From the NCBI GenBank assembly GCA_965655625.1, contig CBFHHA010000011.1, positions 1-55,677 of the forward strand: DNA of 55,677 nt, given 5' to 3'. Positions 1 through 6,974 of the stretch are shown here, piece after piece. The first letter of the stretch is position 1. Each line of letters begins with the position of its first letter. Under the pieces are notes generated by a model. It saw only the letters and a program-made list of their open reading frames with translations. It searched no databases and was not told where the DNA came from. Both the position numbers and the translations under genes were made by a program. The DNA is from CAJJDF01 sp965655625 (GTDB taxonomy: Bacteria > Bacteroidota > Bacteroidia > Flavobacteriales_D > CAJJDF01).

Positions 1-78
1 GAGATGAATAGCATTGGAACTATCTTTTTCTCCGTGCCCCCAACCATCTAAAATTACAAGAATTGCTTTTTTTGTCAT
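1..78 (-). CDS. gpmI: 2,3-bisphosphoglycerate-independent phosphoglycerate mutase, N-terminal 26 codons (partial)
   Basis: Only the first 26 codons are inside the window; the gene runs off the left edge. The translation begins MTKKAILVILDGWGHG and continues EKDSSNAI, the characteristic N-terminus of cofactor-independent phosphoglycerate mutase, in which the Asp of the ILDGWG motif binds one of the two manganese ions. The enzyme interconverts 3- and 2-phosphoglycerate in glycolysis and gluconeogenesis. The start is the ATG whose complement is at 76-78. Identification rests on a short but very specific motif; other alkaline-phosphatase-superfamily members do not usually share the flanking GWG and NAI residues. 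Confidence 0.85.
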   Translation of the reverse strand, partial: MTKKAILVILDGWGHGEKDSSNAIHL

Positions 79-290
79 ACGAATTGTGTTGTAGTACAAA
101 TATCGGGAATTTGAATAACTAAATTGGGCTTCGATACAATTTTTCATTTTGAAAAATCACTCAGCCCGCAGATTTGCTCAAATCCGAAACCCGAGTATTT
201 AGAACATATTTAGAATGTATCAGCCTGTCCCGAGGTGTCGGAAAAGAGTGATATAACCGACAAACCTCAGCCATTAAAGAAAAAAAAGAC

Positions 291-396
291 CGAGTCACCC
301 TGAACTCTTGTAATGAATTTATCGAAGTGTGATTCAGGTTTTGTTAATTTACAGCACTTGTATTTATTAACAGATTCCGTTTCAAGAACGGAATGA
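291..396. repeat. degenerate intergenic palindromic repeat in the 79-447 gap
   Basis: The 369-base gap between gpmI and pssA has no coding potential that I can see. It holds GTCACCCTGAAC at 294-305, with CCTGAA (299-304) repeated inversely as TTCAGG (333-338), and a perfect 8-bp hairpin ATTCCGTT / AACGGAAT at 374-381 and 387-394 with a 5-base loop, followed by GACTGC. The order CACCCTGAA, TTCAGG, AGATTCCG, TCAAG, CGGAATGAC resembles dispersed palindromic repeats that I recall from Bacteroidota and other genomes. The middle is disordered, so it looks like a decayed copy. A second related element lies at 30513-30553. Confidence 0.45.
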
Positions 397-412
397 CTGC
401 TTCTTTTTTTTA

Positions 413-442
413 TTGCAAATCCTTATTCAATCCTTATCTTTA
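413..442 (+). promoter_or_regulatory. possible pssA-purS promoter
   Basis: TTG at 413-415 is followed after 19 bases by TATCTTTA at 435-442, one base off the Bacteroidota -7 consensus TAnnTTTG. The pssA ATG is only 5 bases downstream of the -7 element, so if real the transcript would have almost no leader. This is a weak call. Confidence 0.25.
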
Positions 443-447
443 CATTT

Positions 448-1206
448 ATGAAAATCAAACAACACATCCCGAATTTTATTACGCTACTTAATTTGGCCTG
501 TGGGGTATTTGCAATTTTATTTTTTATCGAATTTACTTTCCCTATTGAGCAAGGACTCAGGGGACTAGTCAATAGAAGTTATTCCTTTATTGAATTGGGG
601 ATTTGGCTCATTCTGATCGCCACAATTTTGGATTTCTTCGATGGATTTTCTGCACGTTTATTAAAAGTACAAAGCGAAATTGGAGCTCAGCTAGACAGCT
701 TAGCGGATATGGTAACCTTTGGAGTGGCTCCTGGATTTCTTTATTTCGCAATGATACATGAATTTTACCCTAATGAGACTTTGTTGCGCTATCTGTTTGT
801 ATTGATCCCAGTTTTCTCTGCCTTGCGACTTGCAAAATTCAATGTAGACACAGAACAAACCAACTATTTTAAGGGGATAGCTACACCGGCAAATGCCCTC
901 TTTTGGGTGGGAATGTTTTTTATCATAAAAAACAACCATCCAGTTCATGGAATATTCATTTTTACCTCACTTGTTATCATCATGTCGCTATTGATGATTT
1001 CAAACTTTCGAATGTTTTCCTTAAAATTAAAAAATACAAAACTTGAAGGGGACAATGTTTACAGAGTCATTCTATTGATTGGAACCGTTATTTTAACAAT
1101 TCTCTTTGGGTTGTTTACAAATATCTTGGCTGTCATTCCATTTATTATCCTTTTGTATATACTTTTGTCATCACATTATCATTACAAGACTAGAAAAACT
1201 ACCTAA
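448..1206 (+). CDS. pssA: CDP-diacylglycerol--serine O-phosphatidyltransferase
   Basis: Phosphatidylserine synthase of the CDP-alcohol phosphatidyltransferase family; it makes phosphatidylserine, the precursor of phosphatidylethanolamine, in the inner membrane. The signature D65-G66-xx-A69-R70-x8-G79-xxx-D83-xxx-D87 is complete, and the rest is a series of hydrophobic helices (about residues 12-30, 48-64, 93-110, 150-185, 205-245). At 252 residues it is of normal size for the family. It starts at an ATG with no clear Shine-Dalgarno sequence and ends 2 bases before purS, so the two are probably co-transcribed. PssA rather than PgsA is favoured by the N-terminal segment IPNFITLLNLACG. Confidence 0.9.
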   Translation: MKIKQHIPNFITLLNLACGVFAILFFIEFTFPIEQGLRGLVNRSYSFIELGIWLILIATILDFFDGFSARLLKVQSEIGAQLDSLADMVTFGVAPGFLYFAMIHEFYPNETLLRYLFVLIPVFSALRLAKFNVDTEQTNYFKGIATPANALFWVGMFFIIKNNHPVHGIFIFTSLVIIMSLLMISNFRMFSLKLKNTKLEGDNVYRVILLIGTVILTILFGLFTNILAVIPFIILLYILLSSHYHYKTRKTT

Positions 1207-1208
1207 AC

Positions 1209-1460
1209 ATGAATTTTAAAGCAGAAATAGACATTATGCCACTTGAGGCGATTTTGGACCCACAAGGAAAAGCCGTTACCCAAAGTATGGGAAATTTGGG
1301 ACTTAACGAAATCTCAAACGTACGTATCGGAAAACACATTACACTAAAAGTAGAGGCTGGTACCGAAGCTGAAGCAAATGAAAAAGTAGATACAGCTTGT
1401 AAAAAACTATTGTGTAATTTAATTATGGAATCATACACTTTCACTCTTACTTCGATATAA
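1209..1460 (+). CDS. purS: phosphoribosylformylglycinamidine synthase subunit PurS
   Basis: An 83-residue PurS-like protein, the small structural subunit of the three-part PurS/PurQ/PurL enzyme that converts FGAR to FGAM in purine synthesis. The pattern DPQGKAV near residue 20, the LGLNEISNVRIGKHI segment, and the KVDTACKKLLCNLIMESY C-terminal part match the family in order and length. No purQ or purL is in the window, so its partners must be elsewhere. It follows pssA by 2 bases and is closed by a strong hairpin terminator at 1486-1516. The pairing with phospholipid synthesis is probably only transcriptional. Confidence 0.85.
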   Translation: MNFKAEIDIMPLEAILDPQGKAVTQSMGNLGLNEISNVRIGKHITLKVEAGTEAEANEKVDTACKKLLCNLIMESYTFTLTSI

Positions 1461-1485
1461 ACCGAAGTACATATTGAACAAAAAA

Positions 1486-1516
1486 AACCGTTCTGATTAC
1501 TCAGAACGGTTTTTTT
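1486..1516. terminator. bidirectional intrinsic terminator between purS and the DUF1573 gene
   Basis: Perfect 11-bp stem AACCGTTCTGA (1486-1496) / TCAGAACGGTT (1501-1511) with a 4-base loop TTAC. There is an A run upstream and a T run downstream, so it can serve both convergent genes. Confidence 0.9.
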
Positions 1517-1537
1517 ATAGGTTGTAATGCCGAACGA

Positions 1538-1872
1538 TTAGTTCAACATCGGACTCTTTTGTTTTATAACTGGAGCTCCATCTTCTGGCGCAGGCTTTAA
1601 CACCTCTCCTTTGATCTTTACCATTTTCACTTTCCCGTCAGCCGAATTAGAGGTAATCGTAACTGATTTGTTGATAGGACCTACTCTATTAGTGGCATAG
1701 GTTACTTTCATTTTCGCAGATTCACCAGGAATAATTGGTTCCTTTGGCCAACTTGGCACAGTACATCCACAACTACCTTTTGCATTTGTTATTGTTAATG
1801 GTTCTGTTCCATTATTCGTTATGGTGAAGTAACAACTTCCATCTGCTCCTTTTTTAATTTTTCCGTAATCGT
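1538..1872 (-). CDS. DUF1573 domain-containing protein, interrupted at its 5' end by the assembly gap
   Basis: The visible 111 codons plus stop encode a DUF1573 domain, an immunoglobulin-like fold common in Bacteroidota secreted proteins. Diagnostic residues are DYGKIKKG, then NNGTEPLTITNAKGSCGCTV, then IPGESAKMKVTYAT, and the end of the domain TITSNSA. The frame stays open to the first N at 1873, so the start codon and probable signal peptide are inside the gap. The GCT(V)PSWP segment shows that the GTG inside it is not the real start. The function of DUF1573 is not known to me; it resembles ASPM/SPD-2/Hydin-type domains. Confidence 0.8.
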
Positions 1873-1970
1873 NNNNNNNNNNNNNNNNNNNNNNNNNNNN
1901 NNNNNNNNNNNNNNNNNNNNNNNNNNNNNNNNNNNNNNNNNNNNNNNNNNNNNNNNNNNNNNNNNNNNNN
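1873..1970. other. assembly gap (98 N)
   Basis: A run of 98 N. It removes the N-terminus and upstream region of the DUF1573 gene. The first bases after the gap, read on the minus strand, contain TACTTTG close to a -7-like element, so the missing piece probably holds the signal peptide. The true gap length may differ from 98. Confidence 0.99.
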
Positions 1971-2067
1971 CAAAGTACTTAACAACAGATTAACAGAGAA
2001 TAATCTATTCTTCCTGGTTTAACTCAAATGAAAACGAGAAAGTTTTGAAAATATAACTAATCCCAAA

Positions 2068-2670
2068 TCATTTTTTCTTAGGTCGTTTTTCGATCTCAAT
2101 TTTTCTTATTTCTGTTCGCAAAAATTGCCTCAGTTTTTTGGTCTCCTCGACTTCTAACTGCACACCAAAAATGATTTTTTTTCCTTGATATTCAAATTCT
2201 AAGCTTTCATTGCCTATATCCCAAAATGCACTTTGCATAACCCAAGAATAGGACCGAACCGAGCGCTCTAATAATTCGATTGAACTCATGTTCGTCAAGA
2301 AATAGCTGTGCGCTTTGCCAAACTTTCCATACCCTCTTTTTATGACTAATGACTCTTTATTTAATTTCAAATACTCGACTCCCTTTTTTCTCCAAAGATA
2401 TACTTTGATGATTTTGTATAAATAATATCCCCAAAACACTAGAAACAAAAGTAAAAACAATTGCAATTGACTCTTTGGAGTATCTCCCGCAATTCGATTC
2501 AAATAATCTTCGGACAAAGCTACTCCTAAGATTGCCCCCCCCACAAACAACCACAAAACCATCCATGCTAGCAAAACTCCTTCTTTCCACTTCTCTACTT
2601 TGGTAGATATAAGAATAGTTGTATATTCACTATGACGATGAAAAGATATTCTATTGGATAACCACTTCAT
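2068..2670 (-). CDS. hypothetical membrane protein with two transmembrane segments
   Basis: I do not recognise a named family. The 200-residue protein has an N-terminal soluble piece of about 30 residues, two adjacent hydrophobic helices (about residues 32-54 and 69-92), then a basic, mainly beta-type C-terminal region rich in aromatic residues and ending in a Lys/Arg cluster. Two helices followed by a soluble beta domain resemble bacterial PH-like (bPH) membrane proteins, but this is inference. The ATG start is at 2670. It stands alone between the gap and a divergent secreted-protein gene 100 bases away. Confidence 0.6.
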   Translation of the reverse strand: MKWLSNRISFHRHSEYTTILISTKVEKWKEGVLLAWMVLWLFVGGAILGVALSEDYLNRIAGDTPKSQLQLFLLLFLVFWGYYLYKIIKVYLWRKKGVEYLKLNKESLVIKRGYGKFGKAHSYFLTNMSSIELLERSVRSYSWVMQSAFWDIGNESLEFEYQGKKIIFGVQLEVEETKKLRQFLRTEIRKIEIEKRPKKK

Positions 2671-2770
2671 TTGTTATAAATTTGTTATTATTGACCTCGC
2701 AATTGAGTAAGTCCTTTTTTGGCACTATAATTGGAATCTCAGATGCAAAATTACTATTAAAATTAACAAG

Positions 2771-3661
2771 ATGAAAAAGACACTATTATTTTTAGGAATC
2801 TCGCTATTAACGTTTGGAAATTCGATGGCCCAAAGAGACGACAAAATGGTCGAAAAGCTTAGAGATATGTACGGAGAAGAAAAGTACCAAGATTGCGCTC
2901 ATGATGCGATTAAGTTTTCTTCGAATCCAAAATTCAAAGATAATCCAGAAATCTATGTGTATGCCTCCATGTCTTGCTTGAGAATTTCACAAACTAATGA
3001 GGGAGTGGAAGAATTTAAAAAAGCATTTAATGATGCTTTGAGCTATGCAGGTAAATACCGCAAAAAAGATAAAGCCGGTCAATATTACGATGATTACATC
3101 ACACATTTTGAAGAATTAAAAAAGTTAGTTGCAGAAGAAGTTGAAAACTACATGTTGGAAGACCGAAAAGCGAAAGTATACAAGTCAGCTAAGAAATCGT
3201 TAGGACTTATGACTAAAATCCATAAAATGGATCCAAATGATAAAGGAGCCTATTTACTTACTGCAGTATTGGAACTAAAAGTAAAAAACACTACCGAAGG
3301 TAAAAAGATGCTGAAGGTAATTATGCCAGAAATTGAAAGACTAGCCCCCACGAGAGATGAAATGCCGAAAGAAGAGGAATTGACTGATAAAGAATTGGCT
3401 AAGAAAAACAAAAAAATTGAAGACATTTTTGGTGGCCCGATGAAACCAATCAAACCGTTTGACGAAATGTCTGAAATGGAACAAGTGTTTTTGAGATTAG
3501 CACTCATTGAATATGCTGATTACTTAAACAGCAAAAAGAAAGTAGACGAAGCAAAGGCGATTATTGAAATTGGAAAGCCCTACTTCTACGGAGAAAACGA
3601 AGACTATCTAAGAAAATACACAACAGCCTACAAAGTCATTTATAAAATGATTCACGGATAA
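2771..3661 (+). CDS. secreted helical-repeat (TPR-like) protein
   Basis: A 296-residue protein with a clear signal peptide (MKKTLLFLG... with cleavage expected after NSMA, residue 20). The mature part is rich in Lys, Glu and Ala with spaced aromatic and Gly residues typical of tetratricopeptide-like helical hairpins (for example residues 37-85, then 135-175, and a last set near 235-290). No catalytic motif is visible. Conserved exported proteins of this kind are common in Flavobacteriia and probably act as periplasmic scaffolds, but the function is not known. It is monocistronic and is followed by a perfect terminator at 3684-3715. Confidence 0.65.
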   Translation: MKKTLLFLGISLLTFGNSMAQRDDKMVEKLRDMYGEEKYQDCAHDAIKFSSNPKFKDNPEIYVYASMSCLRISQTNEGVEEFKKAFNDALSYAGKYRKKDKAGQYYDDYITHFEELKKLVAEEVENYMLEDRKAKVYKSAKKSLGLMTKIHKMDPNDKGAYLLTAVLELKVKNTTEGKKMLKVIMPEIERLAPTRDEMPKEEELTDKELAKKNKKIEDIFGGPMKPIKPFDEMSEMEQVFLRLALIEYADYLNSKKKVDEAKAIIEIGKPYFYGENEDYLRKYTTAYKVIYKMIHG

Positions 3662-3683
3662 TCATATCAACTGATAATACCAG

Positions 3684-3715
3684 AAGCCTACTAAAAATGT
3701 TAGTAGGCTTTTTTT
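3684..3715 (+). terminator. intrinsic terminator after the TPR-like gene
   Basis: 11-bp perfect stem AAGCCTACTAA (3684-3694) / TTAGTAGGCTT (3700-3710), 5-base loop, then a T run to 3715. Confidence 0.9.
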
Positions 3716-3745
3716 GTGAGATATATTTTTCAGTTGGGAAACGAC

Positions 3746-3773
3746 TTGATCAATAATTAAGTCTCTAATTTTG
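3746..3773 (+). promoter_or_regulatory. orphan Bacteroidota-type promoter in an intergenic region
   Basis: TTG at 3746-3748, a 17-base spacer and TAATTTTG at 3766-3773 match the -33/-7 consensus perfectly on the plus strand. There is no plus-strand gene of normal length for more than 2 kb downstream. A transcript starting near 3780 would meet the hairpin at 3926-3957 after about 150 bases. It could drive a small RNA or be chance in AT-rich DNA. The rest of the 315-base gap 3662-3976 shows nothing else. Confidence 0.35.
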
Positions 3774-3920
3774 CTTTGAACAGTTATATGTAGGGGATAT
3801 GGAATATTTTAATTCATTTCCAATTATAGTTTATAGAGCTTGCGAGAAATACCATTAAATTGTGAGCCAAAAACCAATAAACTCTTTTGCACTTAGATAC
3901 ATTCTTTATAAACAAGCCAC

Positions 3921-3957
3921 AAAAAAAAGGCCATTGCAAGAATTCACAATGGCCTTT
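3921..3957 (-). terminator. intrinsic terminator of the minus-strand envelope genes
   Basis: 11-bp perfect stem AAAGGCCATTG (3926-3936) / CAATGGCCTTT (3947-3957) with a 10-base loop. The A run at 3921-3928 gives a U tract on the minus-strand transcript, so it ends the gene at 3977-4753. On the plus strand the tail after the stem is ACTATTTC, a poorer terminator. Confidence 0.85.
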
Positions 3958-3976
3958 ACTATTTCTTGTTGTATAA

Positions 3977-4753
3977 TTATCTTCTTCTTTTTCTTCTTTT
4001 CTGCGGGATAAAATTATAACCTACAGTCAATTGAAATGAATGATGATATGAATCAAAATTAATATTTTGTGTTACTGGCATCAGGCTGCCCACATAACGA
4101 GCTCCAAATCTCAACCCTTTTTCGAAATCATACATCCCTCCTACAACAGCTGCTATATCCAGGGTATTGTAATCAATATTAAATTTACCAGGCCTTTCAG
4201 AATTTGAAGTATTAACAGTTGTTTGGTCATAGATTGTTACACTTGTTGTTACTACATTACTTTCCGTTTTTCCTAGGAAGAGTCCAAATTGAGGACCTGC
4301 AAATATACTAAAATAGCTTTTCCTCCCATACTTTCCGGTGTTGGGTGAAAGATTTAGTTTAAATAATAACGGAAGATCCAAATATATTAATTCATTATAA
4401 ATATAATTTTCTGAAATTACGGAAGCTAATTGATTCTCAGAGAAATTTTTCAAAACTTCATTATAATTCCTTAGACTCACAGAGGGTTCAATTTGAATAC
4501 CAACCGCCTTCGTTAAAGAATAATCTAAAAACAAACCAAAATTATAACCTATTCCATCAGTTTTAGCGTATTGTAAATCCAATTGATCTATTTCGGGTTT
4601 AATGGAATTATATTTAGATAGAATTGCTCCTGTCGAAGATTGAGGAACTCTGTAATAACCAACTCCTGCTCTCACTCCAAATTTTACTTGCGAAAACACT
4701 TCCAACATACAAGTTAGAAGTGCGATCGACAACACTACTTTTTTTATATCCAT
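3977..4753 (-). CDS. outer membrane beta-barrel protein (PorT-like/OMP_b-brl_2 type)
   Basis: A 258-residue protein with a signal peptide (about residues 1-21, ending in FSQ). The mature sequence opens with KFGVRAGVGYYRV, then has alternating amphipathic beta strands, repeated phrases such as FSIFAGPQFGLFLG and LRFGARYVG, and a C-terminal strand LTVGYNFIP before a basic tail. This is the usual layout of small Bacteroidota outer-membrane barrel proteins. Substrate or partner is unknown. It lies 29 bases downstream of the Omp28-like lipoprotein gene and is likely in the same transcript, ended by the hairpin at 3926-3957. Confidence 0.75.
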   Translation of the reverse strand: MDIKKVVLSIALLTCMLEVFSQVKFGVRAGVGYYRVPQSSTGAILSKYNSIKPEIDQLDLQYAKTDGIGYNFGLFLDYSLTKAVGIQIEPSVSLRNYNEVLKNFSENQLASVISENYIYNELIYLDLPLLFKLNLSPNTGKYGRKSYFSIFAGPQFGLFLGKTESNVVTTSVTIYDQTTVNTSNSERPGKFNIDYNTLDIAAVVGGMYDFEKGLRFGARYVGSLMPVTQNINFDSYHHSFQLTVGYNFIPQKRRKRRR

Positions 4754-4782
4754 ATCAGATTACTTGGTTTTCCTTGCTTGAT

Positions 4783-5553
4783 TTATTTCGTGAAAGCATT
4801 TACAAATTGTAAGCCCCATGGTTCTTTCTTATATATGACTAAACCAAAAGAAATATCTTTTGTTTTCCAAGAAACATCTTTTTTAGCCTCGAACTCAAGA
4901 TTAATTGTATACCCTCTTGATGCACCGTTTGTTGTTAACTGATAACCAAAATTTTCTATTGAGCTCACCGTAGTTGGCTTAGCAATTCTGGCAACATAAT
5001 TATGATGAATCGTGTTATTCCCATCTGCATGTCCATTTTGGTAACCTATTATACCATCTACAATCATGTAAGGTGCTAGGTAGTATTCTCCCGAAACTTC
5101 TGAGAAAAACTTTGTTGTTGTCTTCAACATAACTTTTTCACCAGAGACTTCCATTTCATAGTTTGCATTCGCTTCTACATAATCAGACTCTATGTGTTTT
5201 GTAATTATCGAGTCATTGGCGTTTGGAATGAAGTTGTAAAAGAAAGTTGGAACACTCCCACCTAAATTAAATGTTGGACCTACCTCGGTAAATAAAGTAG
5301 AACCTTCTACAGTGGTAAAAGCATCTTTCCAAGCCATGAATACAGCTTTTCCTTTATATGATTCTTTTAGCGACTCAAATTGAGGAAATCCCCAAGATCC
5401 ACATGGACCACACCATGTAGCAGTTCTTTTTCCAATAACAGCCATATTTGATTCTGTCACTTCTAAAGTGTTTTCTGATTCTTCCATAGGTGAAGTCTTA
5501 CGACACGCTACGAATGCTGTTGCAATTAACAGCCCTAGTACAATTTTTTTCAT
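4783..5553 (-). CDS. Omp28-related lipoprotein with a thioredoxin-type CGPC motif
   Basis: The start chosen is the ATG at 5553, which gives a standard lipoprotein signal MKKIVLGLLIATAFVAC with lipidated C17; a longer reading from 5598 adds 15 unlikely residues. The mature protein has W47-C48-G-P-C51 in a thioredoxin-like context (RTATWCGPC), then a region with alternating strands. This layout corresponds to the Omp28-related family of Bacteroidota, named after a Porphyromonas outer-membrane protein. The CGPC pair suggests thiol-disulfide chemistry at the outer membrane, but the substrate is unknown. The next gene, 29 bases on, is a beta-barrel protein; the gene before is a small Cys-rich lipoprotein. 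Confidence 0.8.
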   Translation of the reverse strand: MKKIVLGLLIATAFVACRKTSPMEESENTLEVTESNMAVIGKRTATWCGPCGSWGFPQFESLKESYKGKAVFMAWKDAFTTVEGSTLFTEVGPTFNLGGSVPTFFYNFIPNANDSIITKHIESDYVEANANYEMEVSGEKVMLKTTTKFFSEVSGEYYLAPYMIVDGIIGYQNGHADGNNTIHHNYVARIAKPTTVSSIENFGYQLTTNGASRGYTINLEFEAKKDVSWKTKDISFGLVIYKKEPWGLQFVNAFTK

Positions 5554-5643
5554 AATAATTCGGTTTAATTTGGGTGCAATATACAGCTTTTTTATCACAA
5601 ACTCAAGAAATATTGCTTTCCGTTGAGCTCGGGTTTATGTGTG

Positions 5644-5874
5644 TTAGTTTATTTTACACTCATTTTTTAAATAGCCATTCAGATAAGAGCCAGTCTCACA
5701 TGTGGTTGTAGCATCCTTTTTCTTTCCAGTTATGACTGTTTCGGTAGTGGTTGTTGGCTGAGGTGATGTAGGCGTTGCGTCAGTTAATGTACAGGTACAA
5801 GTATATTCTTTACTACCACAACTAGACAAGGCAATTAAACAGGCTAAGGATAGGCTAATAACTATTTTTTTCAT
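5644..5874 (-). CDS. small cysteine-rich lipoprotein
   Basis: 76 residues. The signal MKKIVISLSLACLIALSSC has a good lipobox with lipidated C19. The mature part is only 57 residues and contains four further cysteines (YTCTC, TTCETG, KNECKIN) around a Thr/Pro-rich linker (SPQPTTTTE) and a Lys patch. I know no named family for it. The even number of cysteines fits two disulfides, and its neighbour 90 bases downstream carries a CGPC thioredoxin motif, so it may be a substrate; that is inference from proximity only. Confidence 0.6.
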   Translation of the reverse strand: MKKIVISLSLACLIALSSCGSKEYTCTCTLTDATPTSPQPTTTTETVITGKKKDATTTCETGSYLNGYLKNECKIN

Positions 5875-6069
5875 CTTATTTTTTTTATAATATTGGCTAA
5901 TTTACAAATTTTTTTCGCATCCTAAACTTTATCTGATAATTTCTTTCAAGCTCAACCACAAAGAACAGGAGCACTAAAAATAAAATCTTGAGTTCAACTT
6001 TTTTTTCATTCTTATGTTTTCAAAAAACAATCTTTTTTTTCATCTTGCATTCGATTTAAAAAACCCTTC

Positions 6070-6297
6070 ATGTCTACTTGTCAATTTTGTAAAAAAGAAA
6101 TTTCAATCAAATCTCAAAAAGCAAAAAAGTTTTGTTCTACAAACTGTAGGGTAAAAGCTTATCAGAAAAGAAAGAGAATGTCACCCTCTATGACTTGCTA
6201 CGTTTGCAAAGAAGGCGTTTTGACCTATCGCATTTTGCTCAACAAGACCCCTCAGATAAAGTGCACGGCCTGCAACACACTCTGGAAAACTGAATAA
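6070..6297 (+). CDS. small two-zinc-ribbon protein
   Basis: 75 residues with two potential zinc sites. The first is CQFCKKE (C4, C7) with FCSTNC (C22, C26), the treble-clef-like pattern seen in FCS/MYM-type fingers, followed by the basic tail RVKAYQKRKR. The second is CYVCKE with CTACNTLW. Proteins like this often bind nucleic acid or act as small adaptors, but the function here is unknown. The stop codon overlaps the ATG of the next gene (TAATG at 6295-6299), which indicates translational coupling. Confidence 0.65.
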   Translation: MSTCQFCKKEISIKSQKAKKFCSTNCRVKAYQKRKRMSPSMTCYVCKEGVLTYRILLNKTPQIKCTACNTLWKTE

Positions 6298-6614
6298 TGG
6301 AGATTATTCGTTTTCTTGTTCATTATGGATTGCATTTCCTTCTTCCAATTTTGATTGCGATTGTGTTTTACAAGAAAAATTGGAAAATAGTTTCTTTCGT
6401 ATTTATACTGACCATGCTAGTCGACTTAGACCATTTATTGGCAGAGGATATTTTTGTAACCAACCGCTGTAGCATAAATTTTCATCCTCTTCATTCAAGT
6501 TATGCGATTTCTGCTTACACTTTAGGACTGTTTTGGAGAAAAACGCGAATAATCAGCATTGGGCTTTTACTCCACATGTTGACCGACTGGCAGGATTGTT
6601 TTTGGATGAACTAA
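6297..6614 (+). CDS. DUF6122 family integral membrane protein
   Basis: 105 residues with about four hydrophobic helices. Conserved acidic/His motifs lie at membrane edges: VDLDHLLAED (about residues 42-51), FHPLHS (about 63-68) and HMLTDWQDCFWMN at the C-terminus. The Asp/His pairs are like those of the YdjM/metal-dependent membrane hydrolase group, and the overall pattern is what I recall for DUF6122 in Bacteroidota. A metal-dependent hydrolase role is inference. Its start overlaps the stop of the preceding zinc-ribbon gene. Confidence 0.6.
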   Translation: MEIIRFLVHYGLHFLLPILIAIVFYKKNWKIVSFVFILTMLVDLDHLLAEDIFVTNRCSINFHPLHSSYAISAYTLGLFWRKTRIISIGLLLHMLTDWQDCFWMN

Positions 6615-6619
6615 ATCAT

Positions 6620-6904
6620 CTACTTCTTACCAGGATGCGGTTTTACAAACTTCTTTTGCGAAATTGGGTTTTCGTTCTTCTTGGGCATTGGCCCTCTCAA
6701 GTGAATAATTAAACCATTCAAGAAATTTCGAAGCAATTGATCTCCACACTCTTGGTAATTCTTATGATCCTCTTTTTGAAAAATAGCGTTCAGTTCTGGT
6801 TTAGTCATTTTAAAATCAACTAACTCCAATACTTTTAGAATATCCTCATCTCTCAGTTTATGAGCTACTCTTAGCTTTTTCATGATGTCGTTATTTGTAA
6901 GCAT
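6620..6904 (-). CDS. DUF1456 family protein (YehS-like)
   Basis: The chosen start is the ATG at 6904 (MLTNNDIMKKLRVA); a reading from 6949 adds 15 residues unlike the family. The protein has the tandem helical repeat of DUF1456: first LTNNDIMKKLRVAHKLRDED with a DILKVLELVDFKMT segment, then a second half with DQLLRNFLNGLIIHLRGP. The C-terminus is a Lys/Pro-rich tail. The function is unknown; YehS of E. coli is the reference member. It converges with the DUF6122 gene with a gap of 5 bases. Confidence 0.8.
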   Translation of the reverse strand: MLTNNDIMKKLRVAHKLRDEDILKVLELVDFKMTKPELNAIFQKEDHKNYQECGDQLLRNFLNGLIIHLRGPMPKKNENPISQKKFVKPHPGKK

Positions 6905-6974
6905 CGTTTCTTTGTTTTTTTCAATTAACCAAATAGTTGGATGTATCAACCAACTTTGTCGGCAGTCTATTTTT

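Noticed and set aside
374..410. Hairpin at 374-394 considered as a transcription terminator
   Set aside because: The T run (402-410) is separated from the stem by seven bases and there is no plus-strand gene upstream; it fits a repeat palindrome better.
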